A DNA stretch of 64,000 nucleotides, taken from positions 214,302 to 278,301 of the forward strand of contig CAWHCT010000020.1 of NCBI GenBank assembly GCA_963827785.1, written 5' to 3'. Positions 29,385-38,669 of the stretch are shown piece after piece. Position numbers and translations under genes: made by a program. The notes beneath the pieces were generated by a model, which was given only the letters and a program-made list of their open reading frames with translations, was not told the origin of the DNA and ran no database searches. The first letter of the stretch is position 1. Each line of letters begins with the position of its first letter. The stretch is from Site-B1 sp963827785 (GTDB lineage: Bacteria > Bacteroidota > Bacteroidia > Flavobacteriales > Flavobacteriaceae).

Positions 29385-29416
29385 TTTGCCTTTAATTTTA
29401 AAACCAATTACATTTA
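29385..29416 (+). promoter_or_regulatory. Candidate dnaG promoter
   Basis: TTTG at 29385-29388, 20-base spacer, TACATTTA at 29409-29416: close to the Bacteroidota pattern of a -33 TTTG and a -7 TAnnTTTG (last base differs). It lies 35 bases before the dnaG start. Confidence 0.45.
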
Positions 29417-29450
29417 TGCTACATTTACGTTTCCTTAATTATTTAATAAT

Positions 29451-31409
29451 TTGATATCAAGATCCACCATAGACCAAGTGTTTGAAACTGCTCGAGTAGA
29501 GGAGGTGATAGGGGATTTTGTGCAGCTCAAAAAATCGGGAAGCAATTTTAAGGGTTTGAGTCCATTTAGCGATGAACGTACACCAAGTTTTATGGTGTCT
29601 CCAGTGAAACAGATCTGGAAGGATTTTTCCAGTGGTAAAGGAGGGAATGTTGTTGCTTTCCTTATGGAACATGAACATTTTACTTATCCTGAAGCGATTA
29701 AATATTTGGCTAAAAAGTACAATATTGAAATAGAAGAAACCGAACAGACAAGTGAGCAGAAAGAACAGGCAGATGAAAGAGAAAGTTTATATTTGGTAAA
29801 CGAATTTGCCAACAAGTATTTCCAGAATATCCTTCATAAAACTGATCAGGGAAAGTCGATTGGATTAAGTTATTTTAAAGAACGTGGTTTTACAGAAGAA
29901 ACAATCAAAAAATTCAATTTAGGATATTCATTGAATGATTGGAATGCCTTTACAGATGAGGCCTTAAAACAGGGTTATAAACTCGAATTTCTGGAAAAAA
30001 CCGGGTTGACCATTGTTAAGGAAGACAAACAATTTGATCGATTCAAGGGTCGGATCATGTTTCCAATAAAAAGTATGAGTGGTCGTGTTTTGGGTTTTGG
30101 CGGAAGGATTCTCACTAATGATAAAAAGGCAGCTAAATATTTAAATTCCCCTGAAAGTGAGATCTATCATAAAAGTAAGGTGCTTTACGGAATTTTTTAT
30201 GCTAAACAAAGTATTGCCAAAGAAGATAATTGCTATTTCGTTGAAGGTTATACGGATGTTATACAATTGCATCAAACAGGAATTAAAAATGTGGTGTCAT
30301 CTTCCGGAACAGCTTTGACTTCTGATCAAATTAGGCTTGTTAACAGACTAACCAAGAATATAACTGTGTTATTTGATGGAGATGCTGCAGGCATAAGAGC
30401 TTCACTTAGAGGTATCGATCTTATTCTGGAACAGGGAATGAATGTTAAGGTTTGTATGTTTCCTGATGGAGAAGATCCTGATAGTTTTGCCAAACAGAAT
30501 ACTCTGGAAGAATTATCCATTTATTTAGAGGAAAATTCTAAGGATTTTATTCAGTTTAAGGCTTCACTATTATTTGAGGAATCTAAGAATGACCCTATAA
30601 AAAAGGCCGATACCATTAGGGATATTGTAAATAGTATTGCTAAAATTCCGGACAGGATTCAACGTGAAGTGTATATTCAAGAATGTGCCAGGATCATGGA
30701 TATTAGTGAACAGGTTTTATTCAGCACTTTGGCACAAATAGGTAGAAAAGAGCATCAGGATGCCAATAAAGAATTTATTCGGGAGCAAAAGGCGTTTGAA
30801 GTTATAAAAGGAGAAAAACCATTAAATAAGGTCGATGTTCAGTACCAGCTTGAAAGAAAGATCATAGAAATATTATTGCTGTACGGAAATAAAGAAGAGG
30901 ATTTTGAGGATTTGATCCTCAAGGAAAATGAAGCTGGGGAATTAATTCTTGAACCAATTGTTAATCAGGCAAAAGTTTTTGAAAAGATCTATCTGGATCT
31001 GCAGGAAGATGAAATGGAATTTAGCAATCCAAGATTTAAGGATTTATATTATACTATTGTCGATACACTTAATCAGGATCCTGATCTGGGACTTAAGAAC
31101 TTCGTAAATTCCGTTGAACCTGAAGTTGCCAATGAAATAACAACTATTTTAATGGAAGATGAACGGCATAGTCTTCATAATTGGGAGAGTAAGAACATTT
31201 TTCCAAAAGGAAAAGAAAATAAAATCGCACAATTGGTCAATGAGACCATATTAAATTTACGATGTTTCTTAATTAGTAAAAAGATAGAAGAATTGAGTTT
31301 GCAAACACAAAAAGACTTGAAAGAACAACATAAAGATATTCTTGATGAAGTTATCAGTTATAAAAAATTAGATAATTTATTATCCAGAAAACTACAGAAA
31401 CCCCTTTAA
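29451..31409 (+). CDS. dnaG: DNA primase
   Basis: 652 residues. Makes RNA primers at the replication fork. A TTG start is used: MISRSTIDQVFETARVEEVI is the normal N-terminus, and no in-frame ATG lies nearer. The Toprim catalytic core shows FVEGYTDVI (Glu, about residue 265) and LFDGDAAG (about 308); a C-terminal helicase-binding region follows. The N-terminal CHC2 zinc-ribbon fold is recognisable (FKGLSPFSDERTPSFMVSP, WKDFSSGKGGN) but all zinc-ligand Cys/His positions are Ser, Asp or Gly. The 3' end overlaps the convergent response regulator by 4 bases. Confidence 0.95.
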   Translation: MISRSTIDQVFETARVEEVIGDFVQLKKSGSNFKGLSPFSDERTPSFMVSPVKQIWKDFSSGKGGNVVAFLMEHEHFTYPEAIKYLAKKYNIEIEETEQTSEQKEQADERESLYLVNEFANKYFQNILHKTDQGKSIGLSYFKERGFTEETIKKFNLGYSLNDWNAFTDEALKQGYKLEFLEKTGLTIVKEDKQFDRFKGRIMFPIKSMSGRVLGFGGRILTNDKKAAKYLNSPESEIYHKSKVLYGIFYAKQSIAKEDNCYFVEGYTDVIQLHQTGIKNVVSSSGTALTSDQIRLVNRLTKNITVLFDGDAAGIRASLRGIDLILEQGMNVKVCMFPDGEDPDSFAKQNTLEELSIYLEENSKDFIQFKASLLFEESKNDPIKKADTIRDIVNSIAKIPDRIQREVYIQECARIMDISEQVLFSTLAQIGRKEHQDANKEFIREQKAFEVIKGEKPLNKVDVQYQLERKIIEILLLYGNKEEDFEDLILKENEAGELILEPIVNQAKVFEKIYLDLQEDEMEFSNPRFKDLYYTIVDTLNQDPDLGLKNFVNSVEPEVANEITTILMEDERHSLHNWESKNIFPKGKENKIAQLVNETILNLRCFLISKKIEELSLQTQKDLKEQHKDILDEVISYKKLDNLLSRKLQKPL

Positions 31410-32035
31410 CCTATTTCTAAATGTCTGGCTTGGTTAATCAGATCAACAATATTGGTAACATTCAGTTTCTTTAGTAATCGCGCCTTATAAGTACTTACCG
31501 TTTTCTCATTAATTTCCAACTCCTTGGCTATTTCCTTATTTTTCCTTCCGGAAGACAATAGTTTTAAAACCTCAATTTCTCTGGTAGAAAGTTTTTTGTA
31601 AAGTTTACTTGGTTTGTTCCCGGTTTCATCAAAGGCAAGCCTCTGAGCCAAATTATTACTGATATAAATTCCACCATTATAAACCTTCATTATTGCATCC
31701 TTTATTGTATGGGTATCCACACTTTTAGGCAAATAACCAGAGGCTCCGGCCCTTATGGTGCTAACGGCATAAACTTCTTCAGGGTGTGAGCTGAATATAA
31801 TGATCTTTACATCACTATGCTCTCTTTTAATAGTGCGCAAAGCGGTAATACCATTAAGACCAGGAAGGTCTATTTCTGAAATTACAATATCTACAGGGTT
31901 TTTATGGATGTATTCAAATAACTCACGACCATTATCAACAGTAGCAACGATCTGAATTTCGGGAGAAGACTCAAACAGCGAGTAAATTCCTTTTCTAACA
32001 ATGGGGTGATGGTCTACAACCAGTACTTTAATCAT
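31406..32035 (-). CDS. LuxR/NarL-type response regulator with degenerate receiver
   Basis: 209 residues: receiver domain (1-120) and a C-terminal LuxR-type HTH (LSTREIEVLKLLSSGRKNKE, about 148-205). In the receiver the phosphoacceptor Asp is Glu54 (IVISEIDLPG) and the acidic pair usually DD reads D8-H9 (LVVDHHPIV); the conserved Lys of YLPKS is kept. A Glu can mimic phospho-Asp, so the protein may act without a kinase. No histidine kinase gene is nearby. It lies between dnaG (convergent, overlapping) and nadE. Confidence 0.88.
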   Translation of the reverse strand: MIKVLVVDHHPIVRKGIYSLFESSPEIQIVATVDNGRELFEYIHKNPVDIVISEIDLPGLNGITALRTIKREHSDVKIIIFSSHPEEVYAVSTIRAGASGYLPKSVDTHTIKDAIMKVYNGGIYISNNLAQRLAFDETGNKPSKLYKKLSTREIEVLKLLSSGRKNKEIAKELEINEKTVSTYKARLLKKLNVTNIVDLINQARHLEIG

Positions 32036-32255
32036 AATAATTAGTTTTTCTTATTAGCGCTCCAAATTGAATTATCATTATAATAATCAAATATAAAGCA
32101 AAATATAAGGGGAAAGGTTATTTTAAATATACTAAAAATAATTGAATTAGGAACTTTTTTAATTTCACTAAGGAAGTTTTTGTCATCAATATCATTAATA
32201 TTTGTACTCATTATTGATGAATTTTTTACAAATTAATTTTTATTATTGTTCATCA
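32036..32255. other. AT-rich gap between nadE and the response regulator
   Basis: 220 bases between two minus-strand genes. I see no ORF of note, hairpin or RNA gene; presumably the response-regulator promoter lies here. Confidence 0.4.
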
Positions 32256-34202
32256 TTAAGAGTTATTATTCGTTTTGTATCTACTTAATTCATTAATTCT
32301 TTTTTTTAATTCATTAAATTTCTTTGTTTTTAAAACAGGCAACATGCTTTCTCTGATGTCATATCCGTAGCTTGATTTACTTGTGAGTATTATCGGTGGA
32401 GATTGTACTCTTTTAAAAACATTTTTTTGTATAGTATCATAGAACCACTCCAGATCTCTTAAAAATTCTTTAGGTGTATTGATTCCCCATCTATCCATTA
32501 ATTCTATACTTATTCCCAGGTTTGTATGCAGAACACCATTAAGATACCATTCCATAACGTTCTCAATACTCTTTTTTTGGTAATTGGTAAGAGCTTCAAG
32601 CAATTTACAATGGTATCCGAATTTCATAGGATCTACCTGATTGCTTTTTAACTCTGCTGTAGGCTCAATTTGATCTTCATCAAATCGCCACAAAGAATCA
32701 GGAAACAATTGTTTGGGAATAATTTCTTTGCAATAAACCTTATTATTAATGTATTGACACATTTCGACAACTTCAGTTTTAGTGAGATCACCAATAGGTG
32801 AGATTGCTCCTCCCCAATCTCCATAAAGGGTTGCATAACCTAAAGCAATTTCAACCTTGTTGCCATTATTGGTGAAAAAAGCTTTGTATTTTGCAGCTAA
32901 GTTGGATAAAATACTTGTGCCTCTTATTTTTGCCTGGACATTTTCCAGGTTAAATTCGCTTAGTGATTTACCATCAGATTCCAAAGTGATGGAATTGGCA
33001 TTTACCATATCTTCAATTGGGAAAACCAAATATTCTATCCCCAAATTATTGGCGAGTGTTTTGGCAGCTTTTTTGGTTTTATCACTATTGTATTTTGAGG
33101 GCATATTGACTCCTATTACCTTTTCCTTTCCAAAGGCCAGGACTAATAATGCAGCAACCAAAGAACTATCAATTCCGCCACTTAATCCAATTACAAATTT
33201 AGGGTCATCTCCAAGAATATTATTGGAATTTTTTAATCCATTTAATATGGCTTTATATTTTTCCTGAATGGTATTGCCAATTTTCCTGGTTGTGGACTTG
33301 AAAGATGAATTCTGGTCAATGATCATTAATTCCTCTTGCCATCCTTTTTTAGACAAAATGCAAGGATCTCCATTTTCATTATATACAGTAGAGCCTCCAT
33401 CAAAGGTTATAATGTTCTTTCCATTATTTTGCACACCAACGCAATTAACATAATAATACTTCACAAAAGGATCAGATTTTTCCTTTAAATATTTAACACG
33501 TCGGTCTCGAGCATTATTCTTCATAAAGGTCCAGGGTGAAGCCGATAGATTGATTATTTTTTGAGCACCGGCTTCAATTAATATATTCGTTATGTTAATT
33601 GGTTTACCACAACAACGGTAATCACGACACCAAAGATCTTCGCATAACTCCATGCCTACAGGTATTTTTTTGTCACCCATATTAATCAAAAAAGGAGAAA
33701 GCAGATCCTTTAGTTCTACACCAAAATCTTTGGCAATATCTGGCAAGGAAAAGAAATAGCGCTCATCATCAAAAAATCGGTAGTTGGGTAAAAGTGTTTT
33801 AGGTTGAACCCCTTCAGGCAATATGGAGATTTCTTTTAATCTCTCTGCATACTTACCATTTTGGAAGACATATACTGCATTATATTTCCTGCTTCTGCCA
33901 TCTTTATTAGGATGGTAGCCTTCTTCAAAGGTATCAACATAAATATTTCCGAAGCATATGGCAATTCCTTGACTGTGGGTAAGAATCTCTTCATTGTAGC
34001 TCATTAATTCTTCACAGTAACTATCTTCCAAAAATTTATCGCCTAACAGATAGCCTCCAATACACATTTCAGGAAAACATATCAGATCTACCGAATTCTG
34101 TTTTGCCTCGTGAATCATGGAAATCATCTTATCTACATTTTTTCTCGGCTCGCCAGGAATCACATCCATTTGCGCCAGAGCTATTGTCATTTCCTCGGTC
34201 AT
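32256..34202 (-). CDS. nadE: Glutamine-dependent NAD(+) synthase
   Basis: 648 residues. N-terminal nitrilase-type glutaminase (residues about 1-290: ALAQMDVIPGEP, CFPEMCIGG with the Glu, MELCEDLW with the nucleophile Cys) and C-terminal synthetase with the P-loop FVIGLSGGIDSS near residue 340. It amidates nicotinic acid adenine dinucleotide to NAD with Gln as nitrogen source. The start is placed at 34202 (MTEEMTIALAQ); the longer frame to 34256 adds 18 unlike residues. Divergent from gldB, an arrangement common in flavobacteria. Confidence 0.94.
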   Translation of the reverse strand: MTEEMTIALAQMDVIPGEPRKNVDKMISMIHEAKQNSVDLICFPEMCIGGYLLGDKFLEDSYCEELMSYNEEILTHSQGIAICFGNIYVDTFEEGYHPNKDGRSRKYNAVYVFQNGKYAERLKEISILPEGVQPKTLLPNYRFFDDERYFFSLPDIAKDFGVELKDLLSPFLINMGDKKIPVGMELCEDLWCRDYRCCGKPINITNILIEAGAQKIINLSASPWTFMKNNARDRRVKYLKEKSDPFVKYYYVNCVGVQNNGKNIITFDGGSTVYNENGDPCILSKKGWQEELMIIDQNSSFKSTTRKIGNTIQEKYKAILNGLKNSNNILGDDPKFVIGLSGGIDSSLVAALLVLAFGKEKVIGVNMPSKYNSDKTKKAAKTLANNLGIEYLVFPIEDMVNANSITLESDGKSLSEFNLENVQAKIRGTSILSNLAAKYKAFFTNNGNKVEIALGYATLYGDWGGAISPIGDLTKTEVVEMCQYINNKVYCKEIIPKQLFPDSLWRFDEDQIEPTAELKSNQVDPMKFGYHCKLLEALTNYQKKSIENVMEWYLNGVLHTNLGISIELMDRWGINTPKEFLRDLEWFYDTIQKNVFKRVQSPPIILTSKSSYGYDIRESMLPVLKTKKFNELKKRINELSRYKTNNNS

Positions 34203-34337
34203 TATCGGTGTTGGATTATATTTTTTGTATAAAAGAATAGTACATTTGCCACACAAAAATAAGCGAATAGTATAATTAATAAAAATAAAGGTCGTTTATC
34301 TTTTTAATCCCTTAAATATTGGTGAATTCTATATAAA

Positions 34338-35297
34338 ATGAAAAAACTTATTATTATTTTCTTAATCATATGCAGTTTTTACTCTTGTAAAAAAGAAAGT
34401 GGAACAGAGAAGGATATTGCAAAGATAAATATCGATTTTACGGTTGAAAGATTTGACAGGATCTTCGCTGAATCCTCACCTCGAGATCTGCCAAAGTTAA
34501 AAGAAGCATTTCCTTTTTTATTCTCCAGTAAAATACCGGATTCCATATGGGTAAATAAAATGCAGGATACACTCCAAATTGAATTGTCAAATGAAACCAA
34601 TACGGTTTTTAATGATTTTGAGAATGTAAGATCAGAAATTGTACAATTATTCAAGCATTTAAAATACTATTTTCCGGAGTTTAAAATACCAAGAGTTATA
34701 ACTGTAACTTCAAATGTGGATTATAGAAATAAAGTAATTGTAACAGATTCTATTGTTTTAATTGCTCTGGATAACTACCTGGGTGAAGAGCATGAGTTTT
34801 ATGGCGGAATTCCACAATATTTAGTTCAAAATTTTAACAAAAATCAGATCACACCGGATCTTGCCAATGAATATGCCAAAAAATATAGTTATCAATCCCA
34901 AAAAAAGACTTTTTTAGAGGAGATGATCTATTTTGGGAAAATTCTATATTTTAAAGATCAGGTTCTTCCTTTAAAAACAGATTCTGAGAAAATAGGTTAT
35001 ACCCAGGCTCAATTGGATTGGGCTCATGCTAATGAAAGCGAAGTATGGAGATTTTTTGTTGAAAATGAACTTTTATATAGCACGGATTCAAGCCTTTCAG
35101 GCCGATTTATGAATCCGGCTCCTTTCAGTAAATTTTATTTGGAACTTGATATGGATTCACCAGGCAGAATAGGCCAATATATGGGTTGGCAAATTGTAAG
35201 GGCATATATGAAAAATAACGATGTATCTTTAAGCAAGATGTTGATTACAGATCCAGCAGAAATATATAAGAATTCAAAATTTAAACCTCGAAAATAA
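34338..35297 (+). CDS. gldB: Gliding motility lipoprotein GldB
   Basis: 319 residues with a lipoprotein signal (ICSFYSCKK, Cys17). The body matches GldB: FTVERFDRIFAES, LDNYLGEEHEFY and GRIGQYMGWQIVRAYM. GldB is needed for gliding and T9SS function in Flavobacterium; its biochemical role is unknown, though the fold resembles zinc-dependent peptidase relatives. The stop codon overlaps the gldC start (TAATG). Confidence 0.93.
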   Translation: MKKLIIIFLIICSFYSCKKESGTEKDIAKINIDFTVERFDRIFAESSPRDLPKLKEAFPFLFSSKIPDSIWVNKMQDTLQIELSNETNTVFNDFENVRSEIVQLFKHLKYYFPEFKIPRVITVTSNVDYRNKVIVTDSIVLIALDNYLGEEHEFYGGIPQYLVQNFNKNQITPDLANEYAKKYSYQSQKKTFLEEMIYFGKILYFKDQVLPLKTDSEKIGYTQAQLDWAHANESEVWRFFVENELLYSTDSSLSGRFMNPAPFSKFYLELDMDSPGRIGQYMGWQIVRAYMKNNDVSLSKMLITDPAEIYKNSKFKPRK

Positions 35298-35629
35298 TGT
35301 CAAAACATACATCAACCATAGAGTTAAAGGTAGAACTAGATGAGAATCGCATTCCGGAAAAGCTTAAGTGGACGGCTGAAGATGGAGGAATTAAAGACCA
35401 GGAAGCAAAAGCGATGATGCTGTCAGTTTGGGATGAAAAAGAACAGGAAACATTACGAATAGATCTTTGGACAAAAGATATGCCTGTGGATCATATGAAA
35501 GTTTTCTTTCATCAAACCCTTGTAGCTATGAGCAATACTTTTCATAAAGCGACTCAAGATGAAAAAATGACCGCTACCATGAAAGATTTTTGCGATTATT
35601 TTGCGGAAAAGCTGGAGTTAAAAAAGTAA
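35297..35629 (+). CDS. gldC: Gliding motility protein GldC
   Basis: 110 residues, cytoplasmic, with the typical STIELKVELDENRIPEKLKW opening and HQTLVAMSNTFHKAT. GldC increases gliding efficiency in Flavobacterium but is not essential. Translationally coupled to gldB; its stop codon directly abuts the stop of the convergent engB with no terminator. Confidence 0.94.
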   Translation: MSKHTSTIELKVELDENRIPEKLKWTAEDGGIKDQEAKAMMLSVWDEKEQETLRIDLWTKDMPVDHMKVFFHQTLVAMSNTFHKATQDEKMTATMKDFCDYFAEKLELKK

Positions 35630-36227
35630 TTATAAGCTTAAATTAATAGAGTCTATGTACTCCAAAACTTCATCCTTCCCAATTCCTTTAGAAGCTGATG
35701 TTATAATGTAATTAGGCATTTCTTCCCAGGTTTCAAGCAGAATATTCTTATAATCTTCAATATGTCTTTCTATGGCTTTTGGTTTTAGTTTGTCGGCTTT
35801 AGTGAAAATTATTGAAAATGGGATCAAGTTCTCGCCTAACCATTGCATGAAATCAAGGTCTAAGGGCTGTGGTTCGTGTCTGATATCAACCAGAACAAAA
35901 GCAGAAACCAGTTGTTTACGTTTGTTAAAATAATCTGTTATAAATTTTTGAAAGGTTTTTTTTGCCGATTTAGACACTTTGGCATATCCATAACCGGGAA
36001 GATCTACCAAGTGCCAGTTCTTATTGATCAAAAAGTGATTGATCAATTGTGTTTTCCCGGGCTTTCCTGAAGTTTTGGCTAAATTTTTACGACTTGTAAG
36101 CATGTTGATCAATGAAGATTTCCCTACGTTACTCCTCCCAATAAAGGCATACTCCGGTAGAGGGTTGTTTCGGACATTTGGAAACATCGGAATTGCTTAT
36201 TACAAATTCTGCTGAAGTAATCTTCAT
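35630..36227 (-). CDS. engB: Ribosome biogenesis GTPase EngB/YsxC (5' frameshift)
   Basis: About 199 residues when rebuilt. G1 GRSNVGKSSLINML, G2 region KPGKTQ, G3 DLPGYGYA, G4 TKADK and G5 SASKG are all present. It assists 50S subunit assembly and is usually essential. The uninterrupted frame begins late at 36187, but the upstream frame from the ATG at 36227 gives MKITSAEFVISNSDVSKCPK, the normal EngB N-terminus. An extra base near 36160 separates it from LPEYAFIGRSN. Confidence 0.93.
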
Positions 36228-36260
36228 GATGTTTGAATTTTATTGGTTAAAAGCAGATGT

Positions 36261-37025
36261 TTATATATCCCTGTCTAATAACCATTTATAAAGAATGTCA
36301 TTAAACATATGAGGATGCTCCATCATTGCCGCATGGCCACATTTGTCTATCCAGAACAAATCAGAATCTGGTAATAATTCGTTGAATTCTATCGCTACAG
36401 CAGGTGGAGTAACAGTATCATTTTTTCCCCAAATAATACAGGTAGGAGTGTACATATTTGGCAGATCTTTGGACATATTATGTCTTATGGCACTTTTGGC
36501 AATAGCAAGAGTCTTAACTAGCTTGTGTCTGTCGTTAACTGTTTCATAAACTTCATCAACTATCTCCTTAGTGGCTATCTTTGGGTCATAAAACACATCT
36601 TGAGCTTTCTTTTTAATCACATCATAATCACTTCTTTTAGTATAGCCACCACCCATGGCACTTTCATACAATCCGGAACTTCCGGTAATAACTAATGCCT
36701 TAATTTTTTCAGGATAATGTTTGGTATGATATAAGCCTATATGGCCACCTAATGAATTTCCAAGTAAAATAACGTTGTCCAGTCCTTTGAATTGAATGAA
36801 TTCCTGCAGATATTTTGCAAAACTCTTGACATTTGTTTTCAATAAGGACATAGAATACACGGGCAATTCAGGAATGATCACTTTATATCCTTTTTTAGAA
36901 AAGAATTCAACCACGCCATCAAAATTACTCAACCCACCCATTAAGCCATGAAGCACAATAATAGGTTGTCCTTCTCCTACTTCTATATAGTTGTACCGAC
37001 CTTCTTTCTTTAATTTTTGACTCAT
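36261..37025 (-). CDS. Alpha/beta hydrolase
   Basis: 254 residues. Oxyanion-hole HGLMGG (residues about 26-31), nucleophile Ser in LLGNSLGGHIGLY near residue 92, an acid in WGKNDTVTP and the catalytic His in CGHAAMMEHP. Same fold as BioH/MhpC-type carboxylesterases. It lies 33 bases upstream of engB on the same strand, so they may be co-transcribed. Substrate unknown. Confidence 0.88.
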   Translation of the reverse strand: MSQKLKKEGRYNYIEVGEGQPIIVLHGLMGGLSNFDGVVEFFSKKGYKVIIPELPVYSMSLLKTNVKSFAKYLQEFIQFKGLDNVILLGNSLGGHIGLYHTKHYPEKIKALVITGSSGLYESAMGGGYTKRSDYDVIKKKAQDVFYDPKIATKEIVDEVYETVNDRHKLVKTLAIAKSAIRHNMSKDLPNMYTPTCIIWGKNDTVTPPAVAIEFNELLPDSDLFWIDKCGHAAMMEHPHMFNDILYKWLLDRDI

Positions 37026-37230
37026 TGGCTAGTTAATCAAGTTTCTAAAGAAACAAATATAGTTAATTCACAAAACATAGGTACCAATTTAATCCATTTC
37101 ACAAAAAATATTTCATAACGATTCAAGGCATTATTCATTCCATTTTTTTAACACTGTTAGGTCTAAATAAAATAAACTGATTTCAAGGTGTTTGTCGATA
37201 AAATCTCTATCATCAACGAAAACTTATCAA

Positions 37231-37278
37231 CAAAGTGGTAAAATGTGGTAAAAAGTGGTATATTTTTCAATATATTTG
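37231..37278 (+). promoter_or_regulatory. Promoter of the dcw cluster with three MraZ-like boxes
   Basis: Three direct repeats in exact 10-base phase: caaaGTGGTA (37231-37240), aaatGTGGTA (37241-37250), aaaaGTGGTA (37251-37260). A perfect -7 box TATATTTG follows at 37271-37278, 21 bases before the mraZ start. The boxes therefore cover the -33 region, where no TTTG is seen. MraZ of other bacteria binds short direct repeats spaced by one helical turn upstream of its own gene (TGGGN boxes in E. coli), so this is very probably the autorepression site. Confidence 0.8.
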
Positions 37279-37298
37279 AACCTTATATAAAGATTATA

Positions 37299-37772
37299 AT
37301 GAACTCTTTGATCGGGACATATGAATGCAAGGTAGATGCCAAAGGCAGACTCATGCTTCCTGCTGCCTTAAAAAAGCAGTTGTCTCCGGTTCTGCAAAAG
37401 GGATTTGTGCTAAAACGTGCAGTATTTCAAACGTGTCTGGAATTGTATCCAATGGATGAGTGGGAAGTTGAAATGAAAAAAATAGGCAAATTGAATCGAT
37501 ACGTTAAAAAGAACAATGATTTTATCCGACGCTTTACTGCTGGAGTAAAAGTTATAGAGGTTGATAACACAGGTCGTTTACTTATTCCTAAAGACTTGTT
37601 TGCATTTGCCGGAATTTCCAAGAATATAGTGGTCTCAACAGCAATAAATATTGTTGAAATATGGGACAAAGATAAATATGAAGTGGCTATTGATAATGCA
37701 GCTCAGGATTTTGCAGATCTAACCGAAGAGGTTATGGGAAAAGATGATATAGATGATGGAGGTATATCATAG
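37299..37772 (+). CDS. mraZ: Transcriptional regulator MraZ
   Basis: 157 residues with two SpoVT/AbrB-like half domains (GTYECKVDAKGRLMLPAALK and VIEVDNTGRLLIPKDLFAFA). It forms a ring-shaped oligomer that binds the repeats in its own promoter. The start is set at 37299 (MNSLIGTYECK); the longer frame to 37245 would run into the operator. First gene of the division/cell-wall cluster; overlaps rsmH by 20 bases. Confidence 0.95.
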   Translation: MNSLIGTYECKVDAKGRLMLPAALKKQLSPVLQKGFVLKRAVFQTCLELYPMDEWEVEMKKIGKLNRYVKKNNDFIRRFTAGVKVIEVDNTGRLLIPKDLFAFAGISKNIVVSTAINIVEIWDKDKYEVAIDNAAQDFADLTEEVMGKDDIDDGGIS

Positions 37773-38655
37773 TCCTGTATTGTTAATGGAAGCTGTGGAT
37801 GGTTTGAATATCCTTCCAGATGGAGTCTATGTTGATGTCACTTTTGGAGGTGGTGGTCATAGCAAGGAAATTTTGAAACGGTTAGGGCCAAAAGGGAGGC
37901 TATTAGCATTTGATCAGGATCAGGACGCTCTTTCAAATACAATTAATGATGATCGATTCACGCTGATCAATGAGAATTTCAGATATATGAAGCGATTTGT
38001 TCGCTTTCATGGATACAAAGAAGTTGATGGAATTTTGGCTGATTTCGGAGTGTCTTCACATCAGTTTGATGTCGCGGAAAGAGGGTTTTCAACACGCTTT
38101 GATGCTGATCTGGATATGAGAATGAATCAGCAAAATGAGTTATCAGCATTTCATGTGGTAAATGAGTACGATGAAGAGCAGATCAAGCAAGTTCTTCTTC
38201 AATACGGTGAATTGAGACAGGCACCTGCCATGGCTAGGGCGATAGTTGAGCAAAGAAAAAATGCCCCTGTTAAAACTTCAGAGCAATTAAAAAAAGTATT
38301 ACAAAAGTTTTTGCAGCATAAAAAAGAAAATAAGGTTTTGGCACAGATCTATCAGGCTATAAGAATAGAGGTCAACCAGGAGATTGAAGCATTAAAGGAG
38401 TTTCTTTTGCAAACTCAGGATTTGCTAAAACCAGGAGGAAGATTGAGTGTGATTTCATATCACTCACTTGAGGATAGATTGGTGAAACGCTTTATAAGAA
38501 ACGGATTGTTTGAAGGTGAGCCGGAGCGGGATATGTTTGGGAATTTTGAAGTGCCGTTCAAAAAAGTAGGAGGTTTAATAACACCTGGTCAGGAAGAAAT
38601 AAAGATCAATAATAGAGCACGTAGTGCCAAACTGCGTATTGCAGAAAAAATATAA
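37753..38655 (+). CDS. rsmH: 16S rRNA (cytosine(1402)-N(4))-methyltransferase RsmH
   Basis: 300 residues. SAM-binding DVTFGGGGHS (about residue 26), DFGVSSHQ, and the conserved SYHSLEDRLVKRF near the C-terminus. It methylates N4 of C1402 in 16S rRNA. Two adjacent ATGs (37753, 37756) are possible starts; MEVYHSPVLL is typical. Lies inside the 3' end of mraZ, indicating coupled translation. Confidence 0.96.
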   Translation: MMEVYHSPVLLMEAVDGLNILPDGVYVDVTFGGGGHSKEILKRLGPKGRLLAFDQDQDALSNTINDDRFTLINENFRYMKRFVRFHGYKEVDGILADFGVSSHQFDVAERGFSTRFDADLDMRMNQQNELSAFHVVNEYDEEQIKQVLLQYGELRQAPAMARAIVEQRKNAPVKTSEQLKKVLQKFLQHKKENKVLAQIYQAIRIEVNQEIEALKEFLLQTQDLLKPGGRLSVISYHSLEDRLVKRFIRNGLFEGEPERDMFGNFEVPFKKVGGLITPGQEEIKINNRARSAKLRIAEKI

Positions 38656-38669
38656 GTAGAAACGAATAA

